Assembly (NCBI GenBank): GCA_029532415.1
Contig: JAQOTA010000054.1
Span: 3,038,001-3,102,000, forward strand
Source of the DNA: Marasmius tenuissimus
Lineage: Eukaryota; Basidiomycota; Agaricomycetes; Agaricales; Marasmiaceae
Direction of reading: 5' to 3'
DNA: 64,000 nt
In this document: in pieces, positions 12,501 to 23,702 of the stretch
How the letters are laid out: every line of letters starts with the position of its first letter
How positions within the stretch are numbered: the stretch's first letter is position 1
Notes under the pieces: generated by a model
Seen by the model: only the letters and a program-made list of their open reading frames with translations
Database searches by the model: none
What the model was told of the DNA's origin: nothing
Program-made: the position numbers and the translations under genes

Positions 12501-14231
12501 CACTCTCCCGTCATGCTGAAGGTACGTGCTTGCGTCGGTTTGTGCATCACGAGCCAAATCGCTGAGCGTGAAGATGAAGGACATCAATTCGGTGTCCGCC
12601 TTCAACACGAACAGCTATCCCGGATCGCTTATCTTGACGACATACTCCAGTATACATATCGGACGGATCAAAGACATCAACAAGATGCACGTTCGCGGAG
12701 TGCGCAGCGTCTTTCGTCGTTGAGACGCTTTGTCCACTGACGACTATCTCACTATAGGTCTCCCTGGGCTTGGACATCCCACGCAAGATAGTTCATGTCC
12801 CAGCGCTCAAGATTCTCGGAGTAGCTACTGATCGAACGGAACCTGCCAGGATAGGTGATGACGAGGTTATATCTGGCTCTTTCAGACTACTCGATGATAC
12901 AACATTTGAAGGCAAGTTTTTTGCCTGTTCTCGGGGTAGTTCGGTACTGACTCTGATTGTATCTACTTTGCTTAGAATACGATCGATTCAACTGTAGTCC
13001 CCACGAGATACCGATGTCTATGACGACTCTGACACTTTCAGTCCCGGAAGACGACGACCGTATAACGTGCTTCTGCCTGGGTACGGCCATAATCAGGTTA
13101 GAGGAAACGGAGCCCTCGGAAGGACGGATAGTCCTATTCAGTGCAAAGCCAGGAACGTCGTCGTCGAACAATTTCTCTCTCGTTACCCATGCCGCTGAGG
13201 ACGTGAAAGGCGCAGTTTACTCTCTCGCTGTTGTGAATGATTTGCTCGTAGCTGCTGTGAACTCATCGGTGCGTGTCAAATCCCTTCCTCTCGATCTCGA
13301 GTCTAATAAATATGGAAGGTTTTGGTGTTCCGCTATGAATACGATCCCATGGGGTCCACGCTGAAGAAAGTCACAGAATGGAATCATTCATATCTTGTCA
13401 CCAACATCGCATCCATCGGCGATCATCTCGTTGCGGCCGACTATCTACACTCCGTTTCGTTGCTGCATCTGAAGGAGCAGAAGAAGCTTGCGACGGTTGC
13501 CAGGGACTATTCGCCATTGATGCCCCTCGCTGTAGAGGCATTCGATGAAAAGAGCATCATCGGGGCCGACGTAAGTTCCCTTCCTATATTCCTGTTTGCG
13601 GTTTTTCATACCTGGGTTTGATTCAGCACCATTTGAACTTGTTCTCGTTCTCCTTGCAACAAGAGGGACGACGAAATGTTCTCAAGCGAGATGGATTCTA
13701 TCATCTTGGTGAAATTGTGACCAAGATTGTGCGAGGTTCGTCACGTTTTAGCACTGCTCAAGTTCCGTCACCCACATCTCCCGCAGGCTCCATCGTTCCT
13801 TCGGAGAGAGGTATCCAACCTACACACATCTACCTGACGTCCTCTGGCCGTATTGGCGTCATTATCGATATACCAGACAATCGTCTTGCGAACGACCTCG
13901 CGCTATTGGAGATTGGACTGGGAGAGCGCCATACGGAAGAAAGTCATGCGAAGTGGGTCACATCTCAATCTCCTGCAGATACACAAGGCTGATGTCTTTC
14001 GGAAGGTACCGAGCACCCCGAATCGCCCGAGGCCGCAGCGATGCAGATGAACGTGCGTATGGTTTCATTGACGGAGACTTCCTCGAGGAGTTGCTCTCCC
14101 TTCTCGAAGACTCTCCAGAGTCAGAAGCCATCGGGAAAATACTTTCGACATCCCTCGAGTCTTTGGGAAGGATTGCGTCAACTAAGGAGGAGATAAAAGC
14201 GACCTTGGAGACTCTTCACAACATGCATTGA
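9594..14231 (+). CDS. DDB1: DNA damage-binding protein 1 (DDB1), CUL4 adaptor
   Basis: Fifteen exons (9594-9809, 9875-10143, 10202-10654, 10714-10834, 10891-11232, 11289-11434, 11490-11897, 11950-11982, 12035-12521, 12574-12699, 12758-12911, 12976-13268, 13319-13570, 13627-13952, 14006-14231) give 1283 residues with every phase matching. The N-terminus VTATFHPSSSV and KLDCLEVYS, the GRAAEYCNDVLVHP segment, the HIGRIKDINKMHVR loop, and the C-terminal YRAPRIARGRSDADE with a final helix LETLHNMH fit the Mms1_N plus CPSF_A architecture of DDB1, which folds as three beta-propellers and links substrate receptors to CUL4 ubiquitin ligases in DNA repair and replication control. An acidic/basic insert (KRKRSEKEKAKEKK) lies near residue 285. 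Exon 8 is 33 nt. The intron after 12911 has a GC donor (gcaagt). At ~1283 residues it is slightly longer than animal DDB1 (1140). Confidence 0.9.
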
Positions 14232-14495
14232 ATTGGAAGGAGCCAGACTTGGATTGATTCGCCGCAAACATGCATCGATATGTAATGAGTGTATAACAAG
14301 TGTATGTGTATGTCAAACTGTTTTACTGTACTTCATGACCATTCCACCAAAAACTGCGGGTAGCCTACAGCAGCTGACCCTCAGGCTGAGCAAGCAATAC
14401 CATCAAGAACCCGCCGAAGCACATAAATAGGTCCCGCTGCCACCAGTCTTCCCCCAAATTCCAATCAACCCCAGAGTGATTCCAGAAACCAAAGG

Positions 14496-14904
14496 ATGCC
14501 ACCCGGAGTAGCCAAGGTGGGTTCGAATGCTACAAGAGTTAGTCCGAGAGGCTCAACCGCCTTCGGCTTTCTACTTAGATCCAACACATAGCACTGGCCA
14601 CTGGTGCCGTAGCCGCCAGTTTCTGGGGCTTTTACTACGCTCTCGGGGCACAAGATGGTCGCAAACAAGCGTCCGGGAGGATAGACCAATGTACGTCCAA
14701 GATACCCGAACACTATCCCCACCTTCATTCACCTGGTCGTCTCTCGTGCTAATAGACGAATCCACATTGGTCGGGCTTCGCAACCGCGGGTCCCACTTCC
14801 CTATAAGCCCAGCAGAAAGACGGTCAGCCCAACTCCCTCGCGATAATCAACCTGATACTGTCCCTTCTACAACTACCGCTCGCGGGGTAGACAAGCAGGT
14901 TTAA
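14496..14904 (+). CDS. Small single-pass membrane protein, unknown
   Basis: Three exons (14496-14516, 14579-14690, 14756-14904) give 93 residues; phases and splice motifs (branch-like CTAAT just before the last acceptor) are good. The protein starts MPPGVAKIQHI, has one hydrophobic helix (ALATGAVAASFWGFYYAL, residues ~11-28) and a polar C-terminal tail rich in Arg, Pro, Ser and Thr. The size and one-helix plan recall small mitochondrial or ER membrane proteins, but I do not recognise the family. The region between DDB1 and this gene (264 bp) and downstream to 15166 (262 bp, AT-rich) shows no other gene. Confidence 0.55.
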
Positions 14905-15166
14905 GAGCCCCCGCACGGCGACAACGTGGCCAGCACGCCCCAAAGCTTAAAGTTTCCATGCATTGCAACAAAACACAAATGTACTATTAATTCGATTGAC
15001 AATGACAAAATGGATTATAGTAACAAGAGAGTTCCACGAGATATAAGGATTGGAATTTGGGGGGTCATAAAGAAGTCGTTACAGTATCATGAAGGAGGGG
15101 TTTGATTGAGGAGGAGTCAACTATCTATCAGTCCGATAGTGCGAATAATAAATATTTGGGCTTCCT

Positions 15167-18100
15167 TCACCGCGAGGTGAGGTACCAACGAGCGTATTCC
15201 CAGAATGTCAAAGAGGCGAATTCCTGTACGGAGGTCGGCTTGAACAGTCCCACTTCGTCGGCATCATCCAGATCATCCGTCCTAGGTGCAAAGTAGAAAC
15301 CAGCCGCGAGAACGAGGTAACTGTAACAAAAGGAGAATGTCAATGGACATCCTCCCCAAAGACGGTCAGGAAACTCACCTCAGAACAAGAATACTGCCTC
15401 TATGGTAGTTACTCTTCGCCTCAATGTAGACATAGGTCAACAAGAACATCGAAAGAATAATGGCAACAACGTCCCATCTCGGGAAGATGAGCCTGTCAAC
15501 AGTTTTAGCAACGATCATCGACGCAACAGCAAGAACAACATACGTGAAGGTAGATGCAACAAGTCCCATCTTGTCAGGTGCATACCACGCGGAGAATGCA
15601 ACCATAGCAGGTATCTGGAGCAAACAAACTTGGAGGGCGTAAGCCGAACCAATTTCCATACTGCAATTCCATACATCAGCCACACGCCAGACGAGTAGAT
15701 GAACATGTACACACCTGAGAGCAATGTTGCCGTTCAGAGCGAACGAAATGGCGTTCATGAACTCGGTAGTGTTAGGAACCAACGCAAACAGGGTGATACC
15801 CAAGAACTTTTCGTCTAGGCCAGAATCGGACAATATGACATCAACCACGTCGACGAGTATTTCTGCACCGAGACTATGTCAGCCTTGGATTACTCGTTGC
15901 AACCTGTGAAAGGAATCTTACCGGCAATGACAGCGTATAGCGCCGTGCACACCAACAATACACTAGCACTTGTGAATCGACTCCAAGAAGGCGCGTCGTG
16001 CCCGCCGTGTCCCTCAGCCTCTTCCATTTGAGCGCCCCTCAGCCTCGCTCCCTGGTTATGCGTTTGCTGATGCCTCAGCGCACTGACAGTGGCGACGGCA
16101 ACGGCCCTCGTAAAGTCATCCGTCGTCATCGACTCCGGTAATTGCAACGACTGCAGCCCAGTGTTCTTAACAGCATGATCCACGCTCTCAAGAAGTGGCG
16201 TATAACCAGTGGGTGGCTGAATATGGGCATGAGAAGGTGCGTACGACACACGACGAGGGAGGTAAGGCGAAGCAGGGCGTCCACCGGCTCTCGAACTTCC
16301 TTGAGAAGGCTCTCGATGTCCACCGGGAGTCTGAGGAACAGATTGTTGGCCATCATGACTGGCGATGTTGCTGGCTTTCCTAGCAAGACGATGTCCAGCG
16401 TTCTGTACACTGTGCGGGACCAACTTCTGATACACTGACTGCCGGTGATGGATGGGTAAATCCAGGGGGTTCAACAAATGCTGAGGGTTTTGCCAGATCT
16501 GCGAAGCGTGGGTCCTGAGCGAGAACCATAAACCGATGAGGTACGACTGAGGGCGGGGTAGGGTTTGTTAGTCACACGGTAAGAACAGAGCAAAATAGAT
16601 GTTACTCACGAAGAGCAGGATGACTGCGCAGAAAAACATGAAGTTCTTCACCGTCGCCTGGTAGAAAGGATCGTCCACTGGATCAGGGTGCTTGTAATAG
16701 CACTGGTCGCAGACCCATGGCTTGTTCGCCTTTCCAAGGCCAGGAGTTGAGGGGCACCCTTTGCAGATCAGTTGGAACTGGAGCCGAGAAACGAACATCA
16801 GTACACAAGGGGTCAGGTACGAAGTATCCGGGATGAACACGCACGTTTCCATAAGTCTGATAAAACAAGGTCGGCGCCAAAACGCCAATTATAGCCATGA
16901 TCAACATCAGACTGGTCACACCAGCACTTTTGGCGTTGAACTTCTGCTCCTTTCGCTTGAAAGCGCTGCTGACCATACTCAAGCCAGGCATAAGTAACAC
17001 ACCAGCCAGAATACTGCCAATGATAGAACCCTCAACAAGATGGCCCTTTCCTTCCGTCAACATGAGCGAGTAAAGTAGGATTTCGATAATGGAACCGAAA
17101 GTGGCGTTAATGACTGCACCCATACCAATTGAGGACTGGGCAGAGATCGAGGCGACAGCCATACCGATGAAGTACGAGAGGGGAATGACACTAAGGAGAC
17201 CGAGGAAGAAGATCAAGCCTTGTGAAGCTACGAAAGCCAAGAGCTTCGGCACGGGCTTGTTATGTTCCTCGAGTTCTTCTACCCAACGAAGGAACACGGC
17301 CCAATCGAAGATGGCGAAGAACACAACGGCCATAAGGTTGACGAACATGATGTTCACGCCTCCAATTGTGTACTTGTAGTACTTCCAACCCATCGCACGA
17401 TAGATACAGAGCAATACCGCTGCGTCCGAAGAGCCAGGTGCCACTTGGCCTTCCGTCAATCGTCTGTGCTTGACGGAGAAGTGAGACGATACAGCAGTGC
17501 TATCCGTCTCGTCCGAGCTGGGCTCTTCGGTCGTAGTAGAAACGACAAGTGCGGGAGGTGCCGCACAGAATTTGACCGTGTCCGGCTGCTCGAACAAGTG
17601 TTTGATCAAAGCCCAGTTGAGCCTGGCCATCGGGATGGTAAAGACCAGACCCCAACAGATGAGGCAAACGATGAGCATCAACGGCGCAATGATGGTAATT
17701 AAGGCAAGCCAAAAGCAGACTTTGCCTAATGTTCTGGCGGTAGTATTCTCCTTCGCAGCTGCAACGGAGGAGGAGGAAGAAGCTTCGGAGGTCTGATGAA
17801 CACCATACGACTTGGCGGGTGCAGCGCGCGATGAGGGCAGGAGAGACGTGCGCTCGTTGATCTGAGAGGGTTCGAATGAGACGGACTGAATAGGACGAGA
17901 GCCCTCAGACTGAGAGGCAGCTCGGACGGTGCCAGAGTCATCCTCGTTACCGCGAACGGTGTGGGCGTCAGAACCTGAACTGGTTCTCTCGTGTTCGTTG
18001 AAGCTTTCGTCTTCTTCGAGATGATCGGAACGACCTTCCACGTATTTCCCAAACGGCCATGCGAGATACCAGCCCAGACCGAAGACGACCTGGGAATAAT

Positions 18101-18818
18101 CCCTGCCGCCTTGCGGAATGACGTAGAGAATGGCCGAAATGATGAAGCAAACAAGGGATAACCACCACCCGAACACGACGACCCAGAATAAGTTACCAGG
18201 CAGAAGATGACGTTCTGCCTGGGCGGAAGGAACTGAATGAAGGGCTTGGTCGGCTGAACGAGTGATGGAACGAGATTTTTTGTAAAGAGCTGGTTTCCAG
18301 ATGGGCAGACCAAAAGGATGCTCGACGTTGATCAACGACTGACGTTCCTTGAGCGTGATGGGGTCCTCATCGTCTCTTTCCTCGGGCGTAGGGCTCTCGT
18401 CGTCCCGCTCGTCGCTGTCCTCCTGATCATCGTTGGCTGCTGCTTTACCGCGCCTAGTATGCGAGCGATCTCTGGCTTCGCGTTCTCCGTCGTCGTCGTA
18501 TTCATCGGCCTCGCTAAACATTTCATCCCTGTCCCTGATACCCCTGGTACCAGAGCTGACACTGGTACTTCTATTTCCACGATTGACTGAGTGTGCGGAT
18601 ACGCTGCGCAAGAGGGTTGGAGATGGTGGGCCTCCCCGCGTCGGCAAAGACGAAGGGAAATACGATGTTCCTTGATTATGATGCTGAGGGGTCTCATTGG
18701 CAGACCATTGGGCACCATAGCTGACGGACCTATGAAGATGGCTGTAGGGCGTGGGAGTGGACGACATGGATTGACTGGCCTCGCCGTCGTCGGTAGCAGG
18801 AGAAGGAAGATTTGACAT
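15167..18818 (-). CDS. CAX-family cation/proton antiporter (Vnx1-like), vacuolar type
   Basis: Six exons: 18818-16845, 16777-16610, 16546-15922, 15862-15715, 15660-15379 and 15320-15167, 1116 residues. Residues 1-190 are a Ser/Asp-rich cytosolic tail. Two membrane blocks follow, each with a calcium/cation exchanger repeat: GMGAVINATFGSIIEILLYSL with GSIIGSILAGVLLMPGLSM in the first half, and GITLFALVPNTTEFMNAISF in the second. Between them is a Cys-rich lumenal loop (CKGCPSTPG ... WVCDQCYYKHPDP) starting at exon 2 and a long hydrophilic loop in exon 3 with Pro/Ser/His-rich sequence. The large size, N-terminal extension and Cys loop fit Vnx1 (yeast vacuolar Na+,K+/H+ antiporter) and its fungal relatives rather than the ~400-residue Vcx1. 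It would use the vacuolar proton gradient to store cations. Ion choice cannot be read from sequence. Confidence 0.85.
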
Positions 18819-19175
18819 GGCTATGAGCTTGGCCGAGCCCGCCTTTGAGGACGATTAAATGAAACGATGAGCTCGATGCAGAAAAATGGGAGGTGGTCGA
18901 GATGGTCGTCGTCCAGCAACAAGGGTTGGGTGCTTGGATCGTTCCCTTACGCAAGATGCCTATTTCGGCATTGTCCGTGGCACCTGCCAGTAACCAAAAA
19001 AGTGTCGCTGCCATTTTGAACCCCTACAAGTAAGAAAATGCAAATGTACTGTCAAGAAAATTCAAAAAAGTCCATATAGCAATGTGAACAATAGCAACTT
19101 GTAGCGAGCAAAGCATAAAGAAAAATCCACAGGTTTCGCAGCATAACCGGCTATGCACCTCTTCGCAGATCAAGT
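18819..19175. other. 357-bp intergenic region between antiporter start and next gene's stop
   Basis: Both neighbours are on the minus strand, so this holds the 5' leader and promoter of the antiporter and the 3' end of the serine-rich gene. An open stretch upstream of the antiporter ATG (to 19014) is in another frame and looks like leader sequence. Nothing else seen. Confidence 0.4.
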
Positions 19176-21355
19176 TCACTTCTTCATTAGCTTCTCGTGA
19201 AGCTGGGCACCCTTTAGCTTTGCCCTCAGGTACTCTAATCGAGCCTCATATCTGTGATAAACCTCCTCTCTTCTCCTTCTGATGTCATCCATCTCGGCCT
19301 CAAACTCTAAATCATCCTCGTCCATCGGGACAGGATCCTCCCCAATGCCATCTTCCGGCAAGGAAGTCATCGGAAGATGACCTGTACTACGAGTCAAATT
19401 GATGCTCGAGTTACTCCCATGCACATAATTCCCCAGATGTGGAGGGATAGCAGGTACTGGCGGAACGCTGTACTTTGCTTTCGCAGCTGCAGCGCGGCCA
19501 GACGACGCGCTCCCGTTCGAACTCTTTCGTTGCAGCGAGCCCCGTGAAGAGCTGCTACTCAGTAATGAGCTGCTCGCTTTTGAAGGTGCTTTCTTCGAGG
19601 TAGCCGACCTCCCCAACGAGTTCATCCCGACAGACGTCCCAGACCGAATCGACAAGACATCGCTCTCCCCTCCTAAGACTCGTAAATGGGAAGAAGAGGG
19701 TGAATCGGGTGTATAGGACGAAGGTGAGGGTGTATAAGACGAAGGCGAAGATTTCATCCCACTCCGGAGGTGATCCAAGTTGTCCACCGCAACTATCGTC
19801 GAAGGTCGACTTCCCGCCGTGCTGGGATGCCTCTGCCTCTTGGCCAAGGTGGTCACCTCCAATCCATTAAAGGCATCCAATAGCCTTGCTCGTTCTCCCT
19901 CAACTGCTTCCATCTCCAACTTGATATCTCTGGAGGTCTTCAAACTCGCGTCATCAAAAACATCCCGCACGCTCGGGGAATATTTCTCTGACACCGGTGT
20001 TTTCGGGAACGATGACGGAGGGGCATCACCGATCCTCCTTATACTACTTCGAGAGGGGGTATGTGGGCGACTCTGAAAGTCAAAAGGGGGTATCCGTTCT
20101 GTTCGTCTTGAGGCAATAGATATCGTATCCGACGCACGGGGCGGTTCCGTATGGACCGAAGATTGACTAGATTTCTTTCGTAGTGGTTGTGGACGGTACT
20201 GCGAAGACCTAACCGAAGTCGAGGAGTACACGCTCATGGTATCGCCCAGGTCCGTTGAACCAGACGCCGTCCTGCGGCCCCCTGTTCGAAACAGACTCGC
20301 GACGCCTGATCGAATGGATGCTTTAGATCGTATAGAAGGTGATCGGGGAACCTCCACGAAAAAATTGGAGGAGGGTCGTGATGATGTCGAGGCTTTGGAG
20401 TCCGCAGGTTAATCCTAATTTGTCAGGCGAAATGAACACAAGCACCCACCTCGTCCCTCCGAAGCACTCATTTGACCCCTGGGATGCCTTCTCTGCGGGG
20501 TTGCAGGGACCACGGGATTCTCCGTCGGGACCGTCGCGTTACTCGTAAAGCGCTCAAACAGATTTTGGCGAAGTGCACGATATTCATCATCACTGTAAAG
20601 ACAAAGGGGGAACTTTCGTTAATTCATGATGTTCCTGCGCAAAATACGACCATAACCACTCACTTTAATAGCCCTTGCTCATTCGCCGCAGCCAATTCGC
20701 TCAGCCGCTGTGCAAGCGTAGCACTATACAAGGGGCAAGGTATTAATTTCGGGACCTTTTTCGCTCGCATTCATTTCAGGCAACGTACGTGACGCTGTCA
20801 GTCTGTTTTCGAGGCGAAGCTGATTTTATTGATGCAGTTGTATAGCCAGTCGTTGATTCCTGTGATTCACTGATCCGGGAGGTGCTTGGAACTTGGGACG
20901 AAGGAGGCGCGTTGGATGAGGAAGAGGTCGAAGGACCTGAGGGTGAAAAGTTTTTCCGGACTGAAGACTTGAGACGAACGCTCAGACTTCGAGAGTTGGG
21001 GGTGTGGGGGTCATGGGGAGTATTCGAACTCTGTGACTTTCGAGATAGGATAGGTATAGAAACTGCGTGTCGGATAGAATGGGAATTGGAAGGTGTGGGT
21101 GTAGGATGTGATAGTGCCTGTGCAGCAGAAACGTCTTGCGGCAGAAATAGAGTCCTCGGTCGTTCTGTTACTTCGCGTTCCTTTCCTTTGCTCTTTCCAT
21201 ACTAACGTCGAAAATCATTCAATTATGAGAGCCCGTTACGAATTTCAGAGAGGCAATGGAACACGTACGAATCTGGAACGGATGACATTGACTACAGTGT
21301 GCTTGTCGTCCGGCACATAATCGTCTTCAGCTCTTCGTGAGGAGAAAAAGCCCAT
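19176..21355 (-). CDS. Serine-rich fungal protein of unknown function
   Basis: Five exons: 21355-21269, 21201-20789, 20723-20664, 20592-20450 and 20392-19176, 639 residues. I recall similar basidiomycete proteins but no function. Visible landmarks: a start MGFFSSRRAEDDY, a short basic motif VIRSRFYGKSKGKERE across intron 1, a long Ser/Thr/Pro-rich disordered stretch, a conserved-looking helix ATLAQRLSELAAANEQGLL joined by splicing to NDDEYRALRQNLFERF, another disordered Ser-rich region (residues ~235-560), and a C-terminal charged helix (EFEAEMDDIRRRREEVYHRY, then EYLRAKLKGAQLHEKLMKK) likely to form a coiled coil. The motif LNDDEYRALRQNLF is the best handle for a search. The last intron's acceptor (at 20393) is not the nearest AG but is the only one keeping the frame. 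Confidence 0.7.
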
Positions 21356-21648
21356 ATCTTCATACCGCTTGAGGTTTTGCTGGGGCTGGCTAGTAGTGCA
21401 AGAGCATCAAGAATGAAGCGCGTGTTCTGTGCAGTTACCGTTGCACGGTTGCTGCACTATGCAGACCCAGGCAAACGAATTTGAATTTCTTATGTCATGG
21501 GATTCAATAACCCTTCTTTGAGCTTCACTGGCTTCACTATCGTACATGGACATTTGGATGGGATACAAGGATGGGAGAATGAGAATGGGAGTTAAGAGCT
21601 GTTAAGAGTGGAACAAGGTGAGTTTGTTCATTCAATAGTAACTTTATT

Positions 21649-22145
21649 CTAGGACGCCGCTCGTTCAGTCTATGAGCATCATTCATCGTTGAACCGAACA
21701 TACCTTGTAGAATGCAACATAACCCTCGATATTTTTGGCTTTCTCAAACGTGCTGGGGTAATACCTGCATCAAGCGGCTTCAGGAATATCCAGGAAAAAC
21801 AGAGTCGCAATGTAGCATCTCACCAAGCGGCATCCTTCACAGTCGTCTCACCAACTTTGGCGTCGTAATAGGATGCTGTGCTGTGATTGCGACAGAGATT
21901 TGCTTAGGACTCTCTATTTCCTTCAGCAGTCTGAGTTCTTACCCTTTCCACGGACAGACAGTACTATTCCAGATCTCGCGTCAGACGGTGTCGACCTCAA
22001 GGGTTCCAGCTACTCACCTGGTACCACTGCTAGAGTCGGTAAAGTACTCCATCTTGACTGACGAGGGAGGAAAGTAGTGATTGTTCTCGACTACGACTGT
22101 TTCATCAGAATTCGCGACTACGGTGTCGTTCAATATAGCTCTCAT
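21649..22145 (-). CDS. DUF427 domain protein
   Basis: Five exons: 22145-22018, 21963-21943 (21 nt), 21880-21824, 21764-21704 and 21669-21649, 95 residues, within the normal 90-110 of the family. The sequence MRAILNDTVVANSDETVVV ... NHYFPPSSVK ... STVCPWKGTASYYD ... YYPSTFEKAKNIEGYVAFYK matches the DUF427 pattern (CPWKG core) almost position by position. DUF427 proteins are small cupin-like beta-folds found in bacteria and fungi; no reaction is firmly established. An in-frame ATG at 22199 would add 18 residues, but a TATA-like element sits at 22203-22209, which argues for ATG 22145. The third exon's acceptor is the earlier of two overlapping CACAG sites, chosen because only it keeps frame. Confidence 0.85.
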
Positions 22146-22202
22146 GGTGGTAGGAGGTCGGGAGGCAAAAGGTCTTACTGAAAACGTCATACCGGTCATA
22201 AC

Positions 22203-22209
22203 TTATATA
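22203..22209 (-). promoter_or_regulatory. TATA box of the DUF427 gene
   Basis: TATATAA on the minus strand, 58 bp upstream of ATG 22145. Its closeness to the alternative ATG at 22199 (4 bp) makes that start unlikely. Confidence 0.5.
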
Positions 22210-22294
22210 GAGCTCACACACTGACAGTAGCACCGTGACCTTATCTTCACAAGTACTTTCCTATCTTACTTACAACATGAGAACCATATAGTCT

Positions 22295-23702
22295 TCAATG
22301 GAAAGTGGGGATCTCCAGACTAGCCGCTTTGGCCACTTTCACGATGCGCTCGGCCTGGTACAATTGATTCGTTAGGGCTCAGTGACGAACCAATTGTAAG
22401 AATATTGCTCACCTGCTTATCATCGGTGCGTCTATCATTTCACCGTCTAGCCCAATTGCACCCTTCTGCGATGCATGTGCAGATTCCATCTTGTGGAGAA
22501 TCTTCGCCGCGCGAGTGATTTCTGGACAAAGAGTTTCCGCGGTCAATATTCTCGTCTCACAACCGGAAAGAGATGGACATACCATCTGAGGTGGGTACGA
22601 AAGTGGATAGTATCGTATCTACTTGGGTCGGATGTATGGCTTGCTGAAATGTTGTTCATTTGAGTCAATACCACAGAATGGAGCGCGTCACGAACCTTGC
22701 CAGTAAACCCTAGCCGACGTCCATCCTCACACTCCTCTCTAAGGTAATCCAAATCCTTGTAGTGAACGCAAACCATGTCAATGGCCTCCAATCCAAATGC
22801 CTTCGCCGCTATTGCTATCTGGGAACGCGTATACAACAATTCTTGACGGCTTCGTGTGCGTACGATAGACGTATCTGCGCAATCTGTGCAGGAAAGCTAC
22901 GTGTCAGAGACCCCATCCATGGGCACACTTATAGATGAACGGAGTCGCACAATCCTCAGCCGCGAACTAAAAGCACAAATTGATCAGTATGCAACAGACC
23001 GCGAATTCAGGTACAACTCACCAACAACCCACTCACGACCCCTCCTTCGACGTCCCCATGTTCCGATTTCCAACCCGCAATGTCGCCGATATTCCACAAT
23101 GATCTAGCGCTTTCCACACTCGAGACAATCCGAAGAGGGTTCTCTCGTGGGTTACGCTGATATGCTTGGTGAATATGCTTCGATGCATAATGCAAGTCCT
23201 CCTTCGTGTTTACTTTCGGTAGAACAACTGTCGTAACGGCTGGAATTTGCAGCTAGAGAGACCATGGTATGTTCAGCTGCATCGTAGCTTGAATATAGAT
23301 ACCACTCACGATAGCTGAAACATCCTCTGCGAAAAATGGCGTAGTAACGTCATTCACGCGGACAGCAACTCGATTCGAGGCCGGTAAGTTATTCTTTGCC
23401 TGCTCTCCAACTTGAGTATATAATGACAAGTCCAGAAGTGATGTACGTACTTTCAGGAACGCTTTCAATCTATCCCGAGCACTAGCTTTGTCTTGAGCAG
23501 CTGGAGAAACGCTGTCCTCGAGGTCGTATATGATAATGTCAGAATTGACTGCTCTCGATTTCTCGAGCATACGGTCAGAAGATGAGGGCACATATAGGTA
23601 GGAACGCCGCAAGAGCACTTCGTTTGACTTCGTGCTCAGGCATCTTGAAGGTGGCAAGAGCCTAAATTTGTTGATGGTGGAAGGGAGGGAACGAGAGAAC
23701 AT
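22295..23702 (-). CDS. Mitochondrial citrate lyase beta-like protein (CLYBL / HpcH-HpaI aldolase fold), possible C-terminal frame break
   Basis: Seven exons are solid: 23702-23451, 23399-23310, 23252-23022, 22966-22951 (16 nt), 22883-22696, 22643-22583 and 22521-22413. The protein has a mitochondrial-type start (MFSRSLPS ... CLSTKS), LRRSYLYVPSSSDRMLEKS, DIIIYDLEDSV (acidic metal-site region), VRVND, VVLPKVNTKEDL, SSVESARSLWNI, FAAEDYCADTS and QAIHPTQVDTI, all typical of CLYBL-like CoA lyases (citramalyl-CoA lyase in animals). The last piece is odd: the conserved tail QAERIVKVAKAASLEIPTFH is encoded at 22357-22295, but the only AG acceptor (22355) joins it out of frame, giving stop at 22339 after SRPSAS. 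Either the real C-terminus is short, or one base is lost here. Its promoter is shared with the Cys-rich gene and its exon-1 start is duplicated at 27255-27347. Confidence 0.85.

Noticed and set aside
22358..22413. Non-canonical GT-AC intron to rescue the CLYBL tail
   Set aside because: In-frame joining would need an intron ending in TA, not AC, so no known splice class fits.
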